NCBI GenBank assembly: GCA_022803075.1
Contig: JAFFTF010000010.1
Location: forward strand, 17,634 to 60,690
Length of the DNA: 43,057 bases
Source: Micrococcales bacterium 31B
GTDB lineage: Bacteria > Actinomycetota > Actinomycetes > Actinomycetales > Dermabacteraceae
Direction: 5' to 3'
Of this stretch, positions 7,338-14,705 are shown in pieces. The notes under the pieces are model-generated. The model was given only the letters and a program-made list of their open reading frames with translations, searched no databases and was not told the origin of the DNA. The position numbers were made by a program, and so were the translations under genes. Within the stretch, counting starts at the first letter, position 1; the number at the start of each line of letters is the position of its first letter.

Positions 7338-8569
7338 CCTGGCTACACAACCCCTCACACAATCGCTGGCTCGATGGCGAAGGCGTGGGCCTGCTCGAAT
7401 TCGCCCGCGGCTCGCTGCACCCGCAGGGCGGGTTCGCGCGTCAGGATTCGGATGGTGAGCCCGAGCTCGACCTGCCCGTCGAACTGTGGGTCACGTGCCG
7501 CATGACGCACTGTTTCGCGCTCGGACACCTGCTGGGCCGCCCCGAGTATGGGCGCCTCGCCGATCACGGGCTCGCGGCGCTCACCACGATCTTCAAGGAC
7601 AGCGAGCACGGTGGCTGGTTCGCGAGCGTGGGCTCCGACGGCCCCGTGGACGACAGCAAGGCCGCGTACGCCCACGCGTTCGTGGTGTTGGCCGCGTCGT
7701 CGGCGACGGCGGCGGGCCGAGCGGGCGCCCGCGAGCTGCTTGACGAGGCCCTCGCGGTGCTCGACGAGAGGTTCTGGGACGACGAGGCGGGCATGAGCCG
7801 CGACCTGTATTCGCGAGACTGGAGCGAATGCGAGCCGTACCGCGGCATCAACGCGAACATGCACACGGTGGAGGCGCTGATCGCGGCGGCGGACGTCACG
7901 GGCGAGCGGCGCTGGCTCGACCGCGCCGTGCGCATCGCAACAAAGGCGATCGCCGAGTTCGCGGCGGGCCAGGAGTGGCGACTGCCGGAGCATTTCGACA
8001 CGCAGTGGTCGCCGCTGCTCGACTACAACTCCGACAAGAAGGACGATCCGTTCCGCCCCTACGGCGCGACGATCGGCCACTGGATCGAATGGTCGCGCCT
8101 CGTGCTGTCGGCCGCCGCCGCTCTTGGGGCCCTCGGCGACACGCCGCCCGCGTGGATGCGTGAGCATCCGGTCGCGATGCTGGACGCCGCGTGGCGCGAG
8201 GGCTGGGCCGTCGACGGGGCGCCGGGGTTCGTGTACACGGTGGACTGGGACGGCACGCCCGTGGTGGGGCAGCGCATGCACTGGGTCGCGGCGGAGGCGG
8301 TGGGCGCGGCCGCCGCCGCCCACGCGGTGACGGGAGACGCGCGCTTCGACGACCTGTACGCCCAGACCTGGGAGTACATCAGTGAGTACCTGATCGACGA
8401 GGAGCGGGGCTCTTGGATCCACGAACTCGACGTGCAGAACGAGCCAGCGGGCACGGTGTGGCCGGGCAAGGCCGACGCGTACCACGCGTTTCAGGCGACG
8501 CTGATACCGCGCTTGCCGCTCACGCCGTGCATGTCGGTGGCGCTGCGCGACGGCCTGCTGGAGGCGTGA
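7334..8569 (+). CDS. AGE-family epimerase/isomerase (N-acylglucosamine 2-epimerase-like)
   Basis: The 411-residue product has the (alpha/alpha)6-barrel pattern of AGE-family enzymes, which interconvert sugars at C2 (GlcNAc/ManNAc epimerases, YihS-type aldose-ketose isomerases, mannose isomerases). Typical pieces are 'ARGSLHPQGGFARQD', 'ELWVTCRMTHCFALGHLLGRPEY', 'HGGWFASVG', 'KAAYAHAFVVLAASSA', 'RGINANMHTVEALIAA', 'EHFDTQWSPLLDYN', 'RPYGATIGHWIEWSRL', 'GFVYTVDWDGTPVVGQRMHWVAAEA', and 'WPGKADAYHAFQATL'. The conserved His in 'NMHTVEA', 'GHWIEWS' and 'RMHWVAAEA' correspond to catalytic or binding histidines in the family. The mannose isomerase/YihS branch seems more likely than GlcNAc epimerase from the 'NMHTVEA' and 'RMHWVAAEA' style. 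It is translationally coupled to orn by GTGA overlap; no functional link is obvious. Confidence 0.85.
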   Translation: MTWLHNPSHNRWLDGEGVGLLEFARGSLHPQGGFARQDSDGEPELDLPVELWVTCRMTHCFALGHLLGRPEYGRLADHGLAALTTIFKDSEHGGWFASVGSDGPVDDSKAAYAHAFVVLAASSATAAGRAGARELLDEALAVLDERFWDDEAGMSRDLYSRDWSECEPYRGINANMHTVEALIAAADVTGERRWLDRAVRIATKAIAEFAAGQEWRLPEHFDTQWSPLLDYNSDKKDDPFRPYGATIGHWIEWSRLVLSAAAALGALGDTPPAWMREHPVAMLDAAWREGWAVDGAPGFVYTVDWDGTPVVGQRMHWVAAEAVGAAAAAHAVTGDARFDDLYAQTWEYISEYLIDEERGSWIHELDVQNEPAGTVWPGKADAYHAFQATLIPRLPLTPCMSVALRDGLLEA

Positions 8570-8617
8570 CGAGACCCTCGCCACAACGGGCATAAATGTG
8601 GGCCCATCAATTTTATT

Positions 8618-8646
8618 TTGGGGGCCTGCATCAGGTAATCTAACTA
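8618..8646 (+). promoter_or_regulatory. Candidate tRNA-His promoter
   Basis: TTGGGG (8618-8623), a 17-base spacer, and TAACTA (8641-8646) lie 34 bases before tRNA-His. The arrangement resembles the boxes before both tRNA-Lys genes. This is motif reading only. Confidence 0.4.
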
Positions 8647-8679
8647 GGCACTTGCGGCGCGAAAGCGCGGCGGTGACGC

Positions 8680-8753
8680 GGTGGGTATAGCTCAGCTGGT
8701 AGAGCACCTGGTTGTGGTCCAGGAAGTCGCGGGTTCAAGTCCCGTTACTCACC
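8680..8753 (+). tRNA. tRNA-His (GTG)
   Basis: The cloverleaf folds fully: acceptor GTGGGTA/TACTCAC, D-arm 'GCTCAGCTGGTAGAGC', anticodon stem CCTGG/CCAGG with loop TTGTGGT (anticodon GTG at 8714-8716), and T-arm 'CGGGTTCAAGTCCCG'. Base 8680 is the genomically encoded G-1 characteristic of tRNA-His; it can face C73 at 8753. CCA is not encoded. Confidence 0.96.
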
Positions 8754-8759
8754 CCCTTG

Positions 8760-8800
8760 AAACGCCGGTGGTCCTCGTGATCACCGGCGTTTCGCGTTTT
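8760..8800 (+). terminator. Terminator after tRNA-His
   Basis: An 11-bp perfect stem (8760-8770 with 8782-8792) is followed by TTCGCGTTTTT. Position just after the tRNA and the T-rich tail support an intrinsic terminator. The bases from 8801 to 8923 show nothing further that I recognise. Confidence 0.8.
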
Positions 8801-8923
8801 TCGACTTTCGGTTATGGCGTCGTCACCGGCTCGAGCGACGAAGACGGTGCGGTCGTGTGCCTCGGGCGGCGACGACACGCCGACGCCTCCCAGCCCACAC
8901 TCGCCAGCCGCCGGAACACACCC

Positions 8924-9817
8924 CTAGAGCCGCGACCAGCCCTTCGTGCCGGTGCCGATCTCGGGGCGCCAGCCGGTGGTGGCCTGAAACTTGGCACTGT
9001 TGATGCGGTGCGAACGCCGCAGGCCCTCGGTGCGATGGCCCGAGACGAGCTGCACGAGGTCGGGGAAGAACTGCGCTGGCCCGGCAGAACCGGCCTCGCG
9101 GCCCAGGTCGGCCGCGTAGCGTTCGCGGGTGATGGGCTCGGCCGCGACGTTGTAGATTCCCGTGGGGGCGAGCAGCGACGAGACGATGGCGCGGCCCGCG
9201 TCGCTCACATGCAGCAGCGAAATGTACTGCTGGGGGGTGCCGAGCAGCACGCGTTTGCCCGCTCGCGTCAGTTCGAGGTTCAACGTGGACTGCTTGTCGC
9301 CGCCGTACAGCAACCCGAGGCGCAGCACGACCGAGACGCGGTCGGGGCCAGCAAACTCGATGGCGTGGCGGGTCTCGGCGACGCGCGGCCTTTGCGCCGA
9401 GGTGGGCGCGATCTGCACTTCCTCATTGATCCAGTCCGAACCCATATCGGGGTACATGAACGCGATGGATTCTTGTACCAACCGGCCCACCCCGGCGTCC
9501 CGAGCGGCCCCCGCAATCGCGGCGCTGGCCTCGCTGTGCAGGCGGTCGTCGGTGCGCCACGCACCCGGCTTGAGGGCATCGGTCGACAGCGGAATGTGGG
9601 TGAGCACGTTGACGATGGCGTCGTGCCCTTCGAAAACCTCTGCGAGGGAGTCGCGATTGAATACGTCCGCAACCACGCCGTGGCCGCCACGGCCCGTGAT
9701 CACGGGAATGCCGGACTCCCGCCGGGTCACGCCCGTGACCTGGTGGCCCGCCTTCGCCAGCGCGGCGACGGCCTCGCGGCCCAGCACGCCGGTGGCACCC
9801 GTGACGACGATCTTCAT
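8924..9817 (-). CDS. NAD(P)-binding extended SDR / NAD-dependent epimerase-dehydratase-like protein
   Basis: The 297-residue protein begins with a Rossmann fingerprint 'MKIVVTGATGVLGREAVAALAKAGHQVTGVTRR' (TGxxGxxG), then 'GVVADVFNRDSLAEVFEGHDAIVNVLTHI' (cofactor-binding Asp and the acidic turn), 'RLVQESIAFMYPD' in place of the YxxxK-containing region, and a C-terminal 'VSDAGRAIVSSLL...YNVAAEPITRERYAADLG'. This is the layout of extended or atypical SDRs annotated as epimerases or NmrA-like proteins. A clear YxxxK catalytic pair is not evident, so it may be a non-classical oxidoreductase or a sensor. Its start overlaps the stop of the upstream ATP-grasp gene by 4 bases (ATGA), making a two-gene operon. 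Confidence 0.8.
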   Translation of the reverse strand: MKIVVTGATGVLGREAVAALAKAGHQVTGVTRRESGIPVITGRGGHGVVADVFNRDSLAEVFEGHDAIVNVLTHIPLSTDALKPGAWRTDDRLHSEASAAIAGAARDAGVGRLVQESIAFMYPDMGSDWINEEVQIAPTSAQRPRVAETRHAIEFAGPDRVSVVLRLGLLYGGDKQSTLNLELTRAGKRVLLGTPQQYISLLHVSDAGRAIVSSLLAPTGIYNVAAEPITRERYAADLGREAGSAGPAQFFPDLVQLVSGHRTEGLRRSHRINSAKFQATTGWRPEIGTGTKGWSRL

Positions 9818-10791
9818 GAGTTGCTCCTGTGGGTTCGGTCGGCGATGGCGGCGGCGAGGTGAGCGGCGCGGGGCGGGTTGTGCTCCAAAAACAGCGAGGG
9901 CTCCGTCAACTCGACCTCCATCAGCGTGGTCTTGCCCTCATTGTCCTGCACAAGGTCAATGCGTGCGTACGTGAGGGGCACCAGGTGGGCACCCCAACGC
10001 TGCGCAATGAGATCGTGCACGGCCCGCAGTACAGCGTCGCCAACCTCGCGTTCGGAGGCGCTGGGCACGCGGGGGGTGATCTCTTCGACCACAAAGAGCC
10101 CCTCGACGTCGCCCGCAGGGCCGTGCAGCAGGGCCCCCTTGCGGATGGCGTGCGAGAACTCACCCCCGAAGTACATGAGCGCGGTCTCGGCCTGGTCGCT
10201 GTTGATGCTGTCGAGGTAGGGCTGCACCATGGCCGCTGCGCCGAGGGCGTGAATGTCGCGCACGAGCTTTGCGGCGGCCGCCGAGTGCTCCGGGTCGCCG
10301 AGCGTGTATTTGCCCGCGTTGACGGAGCCGGCGCCAATGGACGGCTTGATCACGAGGGCGGCGCCGGGGCGCAGGCCGAACGCCGCGTGCAGGGCGTCGA
10401 GGTCGAGCGCTTCGCCCGGTTCGATGAAGCGCGTGGGAATGATCGGCAGCCCCGCGTCGGCGAGCTCGCTCAGGTAGTGCTTGTCGGTGTTCCACCGCAC
10501 CACGGGGTGCGGGTTCAGCGCGTTGTCGCGTTGGCCGAGCCAGGTCAAAAACTCCTCGCGGCGCGGGGCGTAGTCCCACACGCTGCGCAGCACGACGGCG
10601 TCGAAGGCCTCCCAGTCGACCTCGGGGTCGTCCCACACGGCCGGCCTGGCGTCGATTCCGCGTTCGGCGAGCGGCTCGATCACGAGATTTTCGCAGCCGT
10701 CGAGCTCGGGTAGTTCGCTGCAGGTCACGAGCGCCACGCGGGCCCCGTCGATGTGGGGCGGGGGTGTCGTCTCGGGCTGTGCACTCTTCAC
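9814..10791 (-). CDS. ATP-grasp domain protein
   Basis: The protein has about 325 residues. The central and C-terminal parts look like an ATP-grasp ligase: 'VRWNTDKHYLSELADAGLPIIPTRFIE' (substrate/ATP-binding start), 'AALVIKPSIGAGSVNAGKYTL' (the Lys and flexible Gly-rich loop), 'AMVQPYLDSINSDQAETALMYFGGEFSHAIRKGALL', and 'YARIDLVQDNEGKTTLMEVELTEPSLFLEH', where the acidic residues should bind metal. This resembles RimK/glutathione synthetase-like proteins that join an amine to a carboxylate through an acyl-phosphate. I chose GTG 10791 (GGA upstream); TTG 10809 in frame adds six residues and has no ribosome-binding site. Substrate unknown. It is coupled to the SDR gene by ATGA overlap. Confidence 0.8.
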   Translation of the reverse strand: MKSAQPETTPPPHIDGARVALVTCSELPELDGCENLVIEPLAERGIDARPAVWDDPEVDWEAFDAVVLRSVWDYAPRREEFLTWLGQRDNALNPHPVVRWNTDKHYLSELADAGLPIIPTRFIEPGEALDLDALHAAFGLRPGAALVIKPSIGAGSVNAGKYTLGDPEHSAAAAKLVRDIHALGAAAMVQPYLDSINSDQAETALMYFGGEFSHAIRKGALLHGPAGDVEGLFVVEEITPRVPSASEREVGDAVLRAVHDLIAQRWGAHLVPLTYARIDLVQDNEGKTTLMEVELTEPSLFLEHNPPRAAHLAAAIADRTHRSNS

Positions 10792-10972
10792 GTGTTCCAG
10801 GGTAGCCAAGGCGGCCGGTTGGCAACGTCTGCCATGCCGAATCTGTGCGGTATTCGGGGACGCTCCGGTGCCCCGGCCTGCGGGTTCGCCGCGTTCCCGG
10901 GCGGCCGAGAAAGGCGCTAAGGCGGCCCGGTTGGAGTGTGCTGGGGCTCATACCGCACGGGCCGTCTTCGAT

Positions 10973-11002
10973 TTGCTTTGGGGCCGGACGGCTCGGTAAA
11001 GT
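10973..11002 (+). promoter_or_regulatory. Candidate promoter of tRNA-Lys copy 1
   Basis: TTGCTT (10973-10978), an 18-base spacer and TAAAGT (10997-11002) precede the first tRNA-Lys by 12 bases. It differs in sequence from the promoter of copy 2, so it lies outside the duplicated block. Confidence 0.5.
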
Positions 11003-11008
11003 TTTGAC

Positions 11009-11131
11009 TCGTTCGCGTCATTAGCTCAGTTGGTTAGAGCAGCTGACTCTTAATCAGCGGGTCCGGGGTTCGAGTCCCTGATGACGCACCCGCGGTTCGG
11101 CCGTCCACTTCGGTGGGCGGCCGAACTTTTT
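11009..11131 (+). repeat. Perfect 123-bp direct repeat, copy 1 (tRNA-Lys plus terminator)
   Basis: Bases 11009-11131 are identical to 11219-11341, an offset of 210 bases. The repeated unit covers six bases of leader, the whole tRNA-Lys gene and its terminator, but not the promoter. Confidence 0.92.
11015..11088 (+). tRNA. tRNA-Lys (CTT), copy 1
   Basis: Acceptor GCGTCAT/ATGACGC, D-arm 'GCTCAGTTGGTTAGAGC', anticodon stem GCTGA/TCAGC with loop CTCTTAA (anticodon CTT), T-arm 'CCGGGGTTCGAGTCCCTG' region, discriminator A. CCA is not encoded. Confidence 0.96.
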
Positions 11132-11132
11132 T
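11095..11132 (+). terminator. Terminator of tRNA-Lys copy 1
   Basis: A 9-bp stem GTTCGGCCG/CGGCCGAAC extended by TCCAC/GTGGG with a TTCG tetraloop (11095-11126) runs straight into six T (11127-11132). Textbook intrinsic terminator. Confidence 0.93.
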
Positions 11133-11183
11133 CGTGAGCGGGCTGGCGGGTCGCGGCTGTGATGCACTTCGCGCACCGGCAAT

Positions 11184-11212
11184 TTGGTTTCGGGCCTGGG
11201 GGTCTGTAAGGT
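11184..11212 (+). promoter_or_regulatory. Candidate promoter of tRNA-Lys copy 2
   Basis: TTGGTT (11184-11189), a 17-base spacer and TAAGGT (11207-11212) precede the second tRNA-Lys by 12 bases, the same geometry as in copy 1 but a different sequence. Confidence 0.5.
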
Positions 11213-11224
11213 GAATATTCGTTC

Positions 11225-11298
11225 GCGTCATTAGCTCAGTTGGTTAGAGCAGCTGACTCTTAATCAGCGGGTCCGGGGTTCGAGTCCCTGATGACGCA
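11225..11298 (+). tRNA. tRNA-Lys (CTT), copy 2
   Basis: Identical in sequence to copy 1 at 11015-11088, with the same CTT anticodon and T-arm. Confidence 0.96.
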
Positions 11299-11304
11299 CC
11301 CGCG

Positions 11305-11341
11305 GTTCGGCCGTCCACTTCGGTGGGCGGCCGAACTTTTT
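11305..11341 (+). terminator. Terminator of tRNA-Lys copy 2
   Basis: Same TTCG-capped hairpin (11305-11336) as in copy 1, followed by five T. Confidence 0.92.
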
Positions 11342-11556
11342 GTGCGGGCACGGTTTGCGCGACGATGCATGGTCACTCTGCGTGGGATTCCATTACTGTG
11401 TGATAATGGTGCTCGGGGTGGCAGCGCCGCCGCGACGAACTCAAGGCTCACGCCGCACCGAGCAGACCTGAGTCTTCGCCTCGGCATAAGCGCAGGTACG
11501 CTACGTTTGCGAGCACTCGCAACCCCCAGGTATGACACTAGAAACGGAGCATTCCC

Positions 11557-12075
11557 ATGAAGCGCGTCATTCTTTCCCTTACCGCGCTGGGCGCCAGCAT
11601 CGCATTACTCACGGCATGCGGTAGCGGCAGTAGCGACGCCGCTGACGCGGCCACCGGTGCTGCCAGCGTCGCCGCCACTTCGGCCGCCTCCGCCACAGCG
11701 GGAGCGCGTGCCGCAGCCGACGCGGCCGCAGCCGATGCCAGCGCCGCCGCCACGCTCGCGGCGACCGACGAGGCCCTCTGCAAGTCGGTACCCGACCTCG
11801 CCAAAGAAATCGGCGCCTTCGCCGAACCCTCCGCGAACACTGATGCCGCGCTGGTCACCGCCGCGCAAAAAGACATGACCACTGGCCTCGATGCCATCAT
11901 CACCGGCGCCCAAAACGCCGACCTCAAGGCCGCCGCGGAAGAGGCTAAGACCAAGGTCGCCGACATCACTCCCGAGAACGTCAGGAGCCAGGCCGAGGGC
12001 GGCGCCGGGTTCCCCGGCATTCTCTCGGTGTGTGGCGAAATGGGCGTGCAATGGGATGTGCCCGCCGGGGGCTAG
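11557..12075 (+). CDS. Small Ala-rich lipoprotein, function unknown
   Basis: The 172-residue product starts 'MKRVILSLTALGASIALLTAC', a signal peptide with lipobox LTAC (Cys21). A long Ala/Ser/Asp-rich linker (to about residue 70) follows, then a small helical domain with two Cys ('ALCKSVPDL' and 'LSVCGEMG') that could form a disulfide outside the cell, and 'AQKDMTTGLDAIITGAQNADLKAAAEEAK'. It stands alone, with ACGGAGCATTCCC before ATG 11557 and a strong terminator behind it. I do not recognise the family. The 215 bases upstream of it, after the tRNA-Lys terminator, show nothing that I can name. Confidence 0.72.
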   Translation: MKRVILSLTALGASIALLTACGSGSSDAADAATGAASVAATSAASATAGARAAADAAAADASAAATLAATDEALCKSVPDLAKEIGAFAEPSANTDAALVTAAQKDMTTGLDAIITGAQNADLKAAAEEAKTKVADITPENVRSQAEGGAGFPGILSVCGEMGVQWDVPAGG

Positions 12076-12107
12076 GGGCTCACACCGGGCACGAGAGCCG
12101 CAACAAG

Positions 12108-12147
12108 CTGCGGGGCGCGACGGGACACGTTGCGCCCCGCAGTTTTT
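12108..12147 (+). terminator. Intrinsic terminator after the small lipoprotein
   Basis: A 15-bp stem (12108-12122 with 12128-12142, one G-U pair) with a 5-base loop is followed by TTTTT. Very strong. Confidence 0.93.
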
Positions 12148-12244
12148 GCGCCCGGATGCGAGCGCCCCCAGACAGCGCGCCCCGAACGGCATATCTTTGA
12201 CAACACCGCAGGTCTACGATGACCCTTCGCCATCAAGGAGAAAC

Positions 12245-13201
12245 ATGCCGCTGCCCGAACTCAGCATGCCCGATTTGACCGGAAAGCACGCGGTCGTGAC
12301 GGGTGCCAACCAGGGCCTGGGCCTGTGTACCGCCGAACGCTTCGCCCTCGCCGGCGCAGACGTCACCCTGGCCGTGCGCCGCCCGGAACGCGCTGAGCCC
12401 GCCATCGCTCGCATCGCGGCGACCTGCAAGGAGGCGGGGCGCACCCCACCGCAGCTGCGCGTGCAACTCGTGGACCTCGCGTCCCAGGCCTCGGTCCGCA
12501 GCGCGGCCGACGACCTCACCCGCGCCGAACGGCCCATCGATTACCTCATCTTGAACGCGGGCATCATGCACGAGGGCGAGCAACGGTTCAGCGAGGACGG
12601 GTTCGACCTGCACATGGCCTCGAACATGTGGGGCCACTTCGCGCTCACCGGGCGCCTGCTGCCGCTGCTGCGAGGCGGGCGCGTCGTCTCGCTCGGTAGT
12701 GTCATGGCGCATGTCGGCTCCCTGCGCCGCGAGAACCTCAACGGCGAACGCCACTTCAACGCCTCGCTCATGTACGGCACCACCAAACTCGCGGCCGTGG
12801 GCTTCGCCAAAGAATTGCAGCGCCGCAGCCTCGCGCACGACTGGGGAGTTACCGCTCTGGCCGCTCATCCCGGTGCGAGCCGCACCCACCTCACCGACCG
12901 CATTAGCAACGGCGGGGGCAAGCTATCCGCAGCCCTTTCCGCCATTCCTCGAATCCTCGGCCACTCGCTGCGCGGCATCTGGCAGACCCCCGAGATGGGC
13001 TGCCTCCCCATCGTGCACGCCGCCACCAGCGAGTTCGCTCGCGGCGGAGACTACTTTGGCCCGAGCGGCTTCATGGAATGCAACGGGTACCCCACGCTCG
13101 CCCGCGTGCCGCGCGGTGCCCGCTCCCTCGAACGCAACCAGAAGTTCTTTGACGAGGCAGAGAAGCTCACGGCGGTGCACTACGGTGACTTCGCCCGTTA
13201 G
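12245..13201 (+). CDS. Short-chain dehydrogenase/reductase (retinol dehydrogenase/WWOX-like)
   Basis: The 318-residue protein is a classical SDR: 'GKHAVVTGANQGLGLCTAERFALAGADVTLAVRRPERAE' (TGxxxGxG cofactor motif, followed by RR favouring NADP), 'VQLVDLASQASVRSAADDL' (Asp contacting adenine), 'YLILNAGIM' (NAG), 'VSLGSVMAH' (catalytic Ser region), 'YGTTKLAA' (Tyr-x-x-x-Lys) and 'HPGASRTHL'. This resembles the RDH/protochlorophyllide-reductase-like SDR branch that acts on bulky carbonyls or alcohols. Start ATG 12245 follows AAGGAG; the frame is open well upstream, but without such a site. Its last 17 bases overlap the M81 peptidase gene, so they form an operon. Confidence 0.88.
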   Translation: MPLPELSMPDLTGKHAVVTGANQGLGLCTAERFALAGADVTLAVRRPERAEPAIARIAATCKEAGRTPPQLRVQLVDLASQASVRSAADDLTRAERPIDYLILNAGIMHEGEQRFSEDGFDLHMASNMWGHFALTGRLLPLLRGGRVVSLGSVMAHVGSLRRENLNGERHFNASLMYGTTKLAAVGFAKELQRRSLAHDWGVTALAAHPGASRTHLTDRISNGGGKLSAALSAIPRILGHSLRGIWQTPEMGCLPIVHAATSEFARGGDYFGPSGFMECNGYPTLARVPRGARSLERNQKFFDEAEKLTAVHYGDFAR

Positions 13202-14705
13202 CCCCGGCGAGGCCGCGCCCGCCACGCCGCGCATCGCGATCTGCGGCCTGTCGCTCGAAGCCAGCACCTATTCGCCGGCCCGCACCACACGCGCCGACTT
13301 CGTGCGCCAGCATGGCGCGGAAATTCTCGACTACTATCCGTTCTTCGACGCCGAACTGCGCGCCCGGGCCACCTGGCTGCCGCTCGTGCGCTACCGGGCG
13401 ATACCGGGCGGTGCCATCCCGCGCGCAGACTACGACGCGATCAAGCGCGAAATGGTGGACGCGCTCGCCGCGGTGCTGCCGGTCGACGGGGTGTTGTTCG
13501 ACATTCACGGAGCGGCCAGCGTGGTCGGACTCGACGACCCCGAGGCCGACCTCGCGGCAGCCCTGCGCGCCGTCGCGGGGGAGCGAGCCGTGTTCTCGAG
13601 CGGCATGGACCTCCACGGCAATGTCTCGCTCGACCTCGCGCAACTCGTCGACCTCATGACGTGCTACCGCATGGCCCCGCACGAGGACTGGCTAGACACC
13701 AAGGCGCGGGCCGCCGTGAACCTCGTCGAGTGGCTCGCGCGCCACGGCGAGAAGCGACCTGCGCGGGCCTGGGTGCAGGTGCCGATTCTGCTGCCGGGCG
13801 AGCAAACCTCCACCCGCCTCGAGCCCGCCGCGGGCCTCTATGCCAAGGTGGGGTCGCTCGCGTCCGGGCCGGGGCACCCCCTGTGGGATCTGGGCCTGTG
13901 GGTGGGCTACCCGTGGGCCGATGAGCCGCGCAACCAGGCCGCCATCGTGGCGTACGGGGAGGACGCCGAGGCCTGCGGCGCCGCGTGCGCGGACCTCGCA
14001 CAGGGCCTCTGGGAGGCCCGCGAACAGTTCACGTTCGTGGCGCCCACGGGCACGCTCGACGAGTGCCTCGACCTCGCTCGCGACAGCACCGCGCGCCCCT
14101 ACTTCGTGTCGGACTCCGGCGACAACCCCACGGCGGGCGGCGCGGGCGACGTCACCTGGAGCCTCGCTCGGCTGCTCGAGCGCACCGACCTCGAGGGCCT
14201 GCGGGTCGTTTATGCGTCGATTCCGGACGCTCCGGCGGCCCGCTTGGCCCGCGACGCCGGCGTGGGCGCCACGGTGACCCTCACGCTCGGGGCGCGGGTC
14301 GACCCCGGGCCGGAGGGTCCGCTGAGCCTCACCGGCGTGGTGGAGCACATCGCGGAGGGCGACGAGGTGGCGCAGACCGAGGTGGTGCTGCGCATCGGCC
14401 CCGTGGCGGTCCTACTGACCGAACGCCGCAAGCCGTACCACCTGATCAGCGACTTCACGCGCAATGGAATTGACGTCTCGGCATGCGACATCGTGCTCGT
14501 CAAGATCGGCTACCTTGAACCCGAACTCTTTGCGGCGGCGGCCGACTGGCGGCTAGCGCTGACGCCGGGCGGCGTGGATCAGCACCTCGCCCGGCTCGGT
14601 CATGAGCGTGTTGCGCGACCGATGTTTCCCCTCGACGCCGCGGCCCGCGCGGGCGGCGGCTACGAGCCCACACTCACCCCCACCCTGCTCACGGAGGCAT
14701 CATGA
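13185..14705 (+). CDS. M81-family metallopeptidase (MlrC-like)
   Basis: The 506-residue product matches MlrC, the zinc enzyme that finishes microcystin/linearised peptide breakdown in sphingomonads; many bacteria carry homologues of unknown substrate. Visible: an N-terminal 'IAICGLSLEASTYSPARTT' (family HETNTFSP-like, Glu25 kept), 'VDGVLFDIHGAASV', 'FSSGMDLHGNVS' and 'TCYRMAPHEDWLDT' supplying likely zinc ligands Asp142, His144 and His166, then 'DSGDNPTAGGAGD' and a C-terminal 'KPYHLISDFTRNGIDV...VKIGYLEPELF', both typical. The start is GTG 13185 inside the upstream SDR gene; no other in-frame start fits. It overlaps the next gene by 4 bases. Likely cytosolic; the substrate may be a modified dipeptide or beta-amino-acid amide, but this is inference. 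Confidence 0.88.
   Translation: MTSPVSPGEAAPATPRIAICGLSLEASTYSPARTTRADFVRQHGAEILDYYPFFDAELRARATWLPLVRYRAIPGGAIPRADYDAIKREMVDALAAVLPVDGVLFDIHGAASVVGLDDPEADLAAALRAVAGERAVFSSGMDLHGNVSLDLAQLVDLMTCYRMAPHEDWLDTKARAAVNLVEWLARHGEKRPARAWVQVPILLPGEQTSTRLEPAAGLYAKVGSLASGPGHPLWDLGLWVGYPWADEPRNQAAIVAYGEDAEACGAACADLAQGLWEAREQFTFVAPTGTLDECLDLARDSTARPYFVSDSGDNPTAGGAGDVTWSLARLLERTDLEGLRVVYASIPDAPAARLARDAGVGATVTLTLGARVDPGPEGPLSLTGVVEHIAEGDEVAQTEVVLRIGPVAVLLTERRKPYHLISDFTRNGIDVSACDIVLVKIGYLEPELFAAAADWRLALTPGGVDQHLARLGHERVARPMFPLDAAARAGGGYEPTLTPTLLTEAS

Larger units (their letters stand above)
11219..11341 (+). repeat. Perfect 123-bp direct repeat, copy 2
   Basis: Identical to 11009-11131. The 87 bases between the two copies are unique and hold the second promoter. 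Confidence 0.92.

Noticed and set aside
7355-8707. 450-codon open frame on the minus strand
   Set aside because: Antisense to the AGE-family epimerase and runs into tRNA-His; Arg/His-rich shadow.
8681-9862. 393-codon open frame on the plus strand
   Set aside because: It begins inside tRNA-His and runs antisense to the SDR gene; not a credible gene.
9814-10791. ATP-grasp gene as D-alanine ligase or biotin carboxylase
   Set aside because: Length, the late acidic motif and absence of family-specific blocks do not fit; left as a generic ATP-grasp protein.
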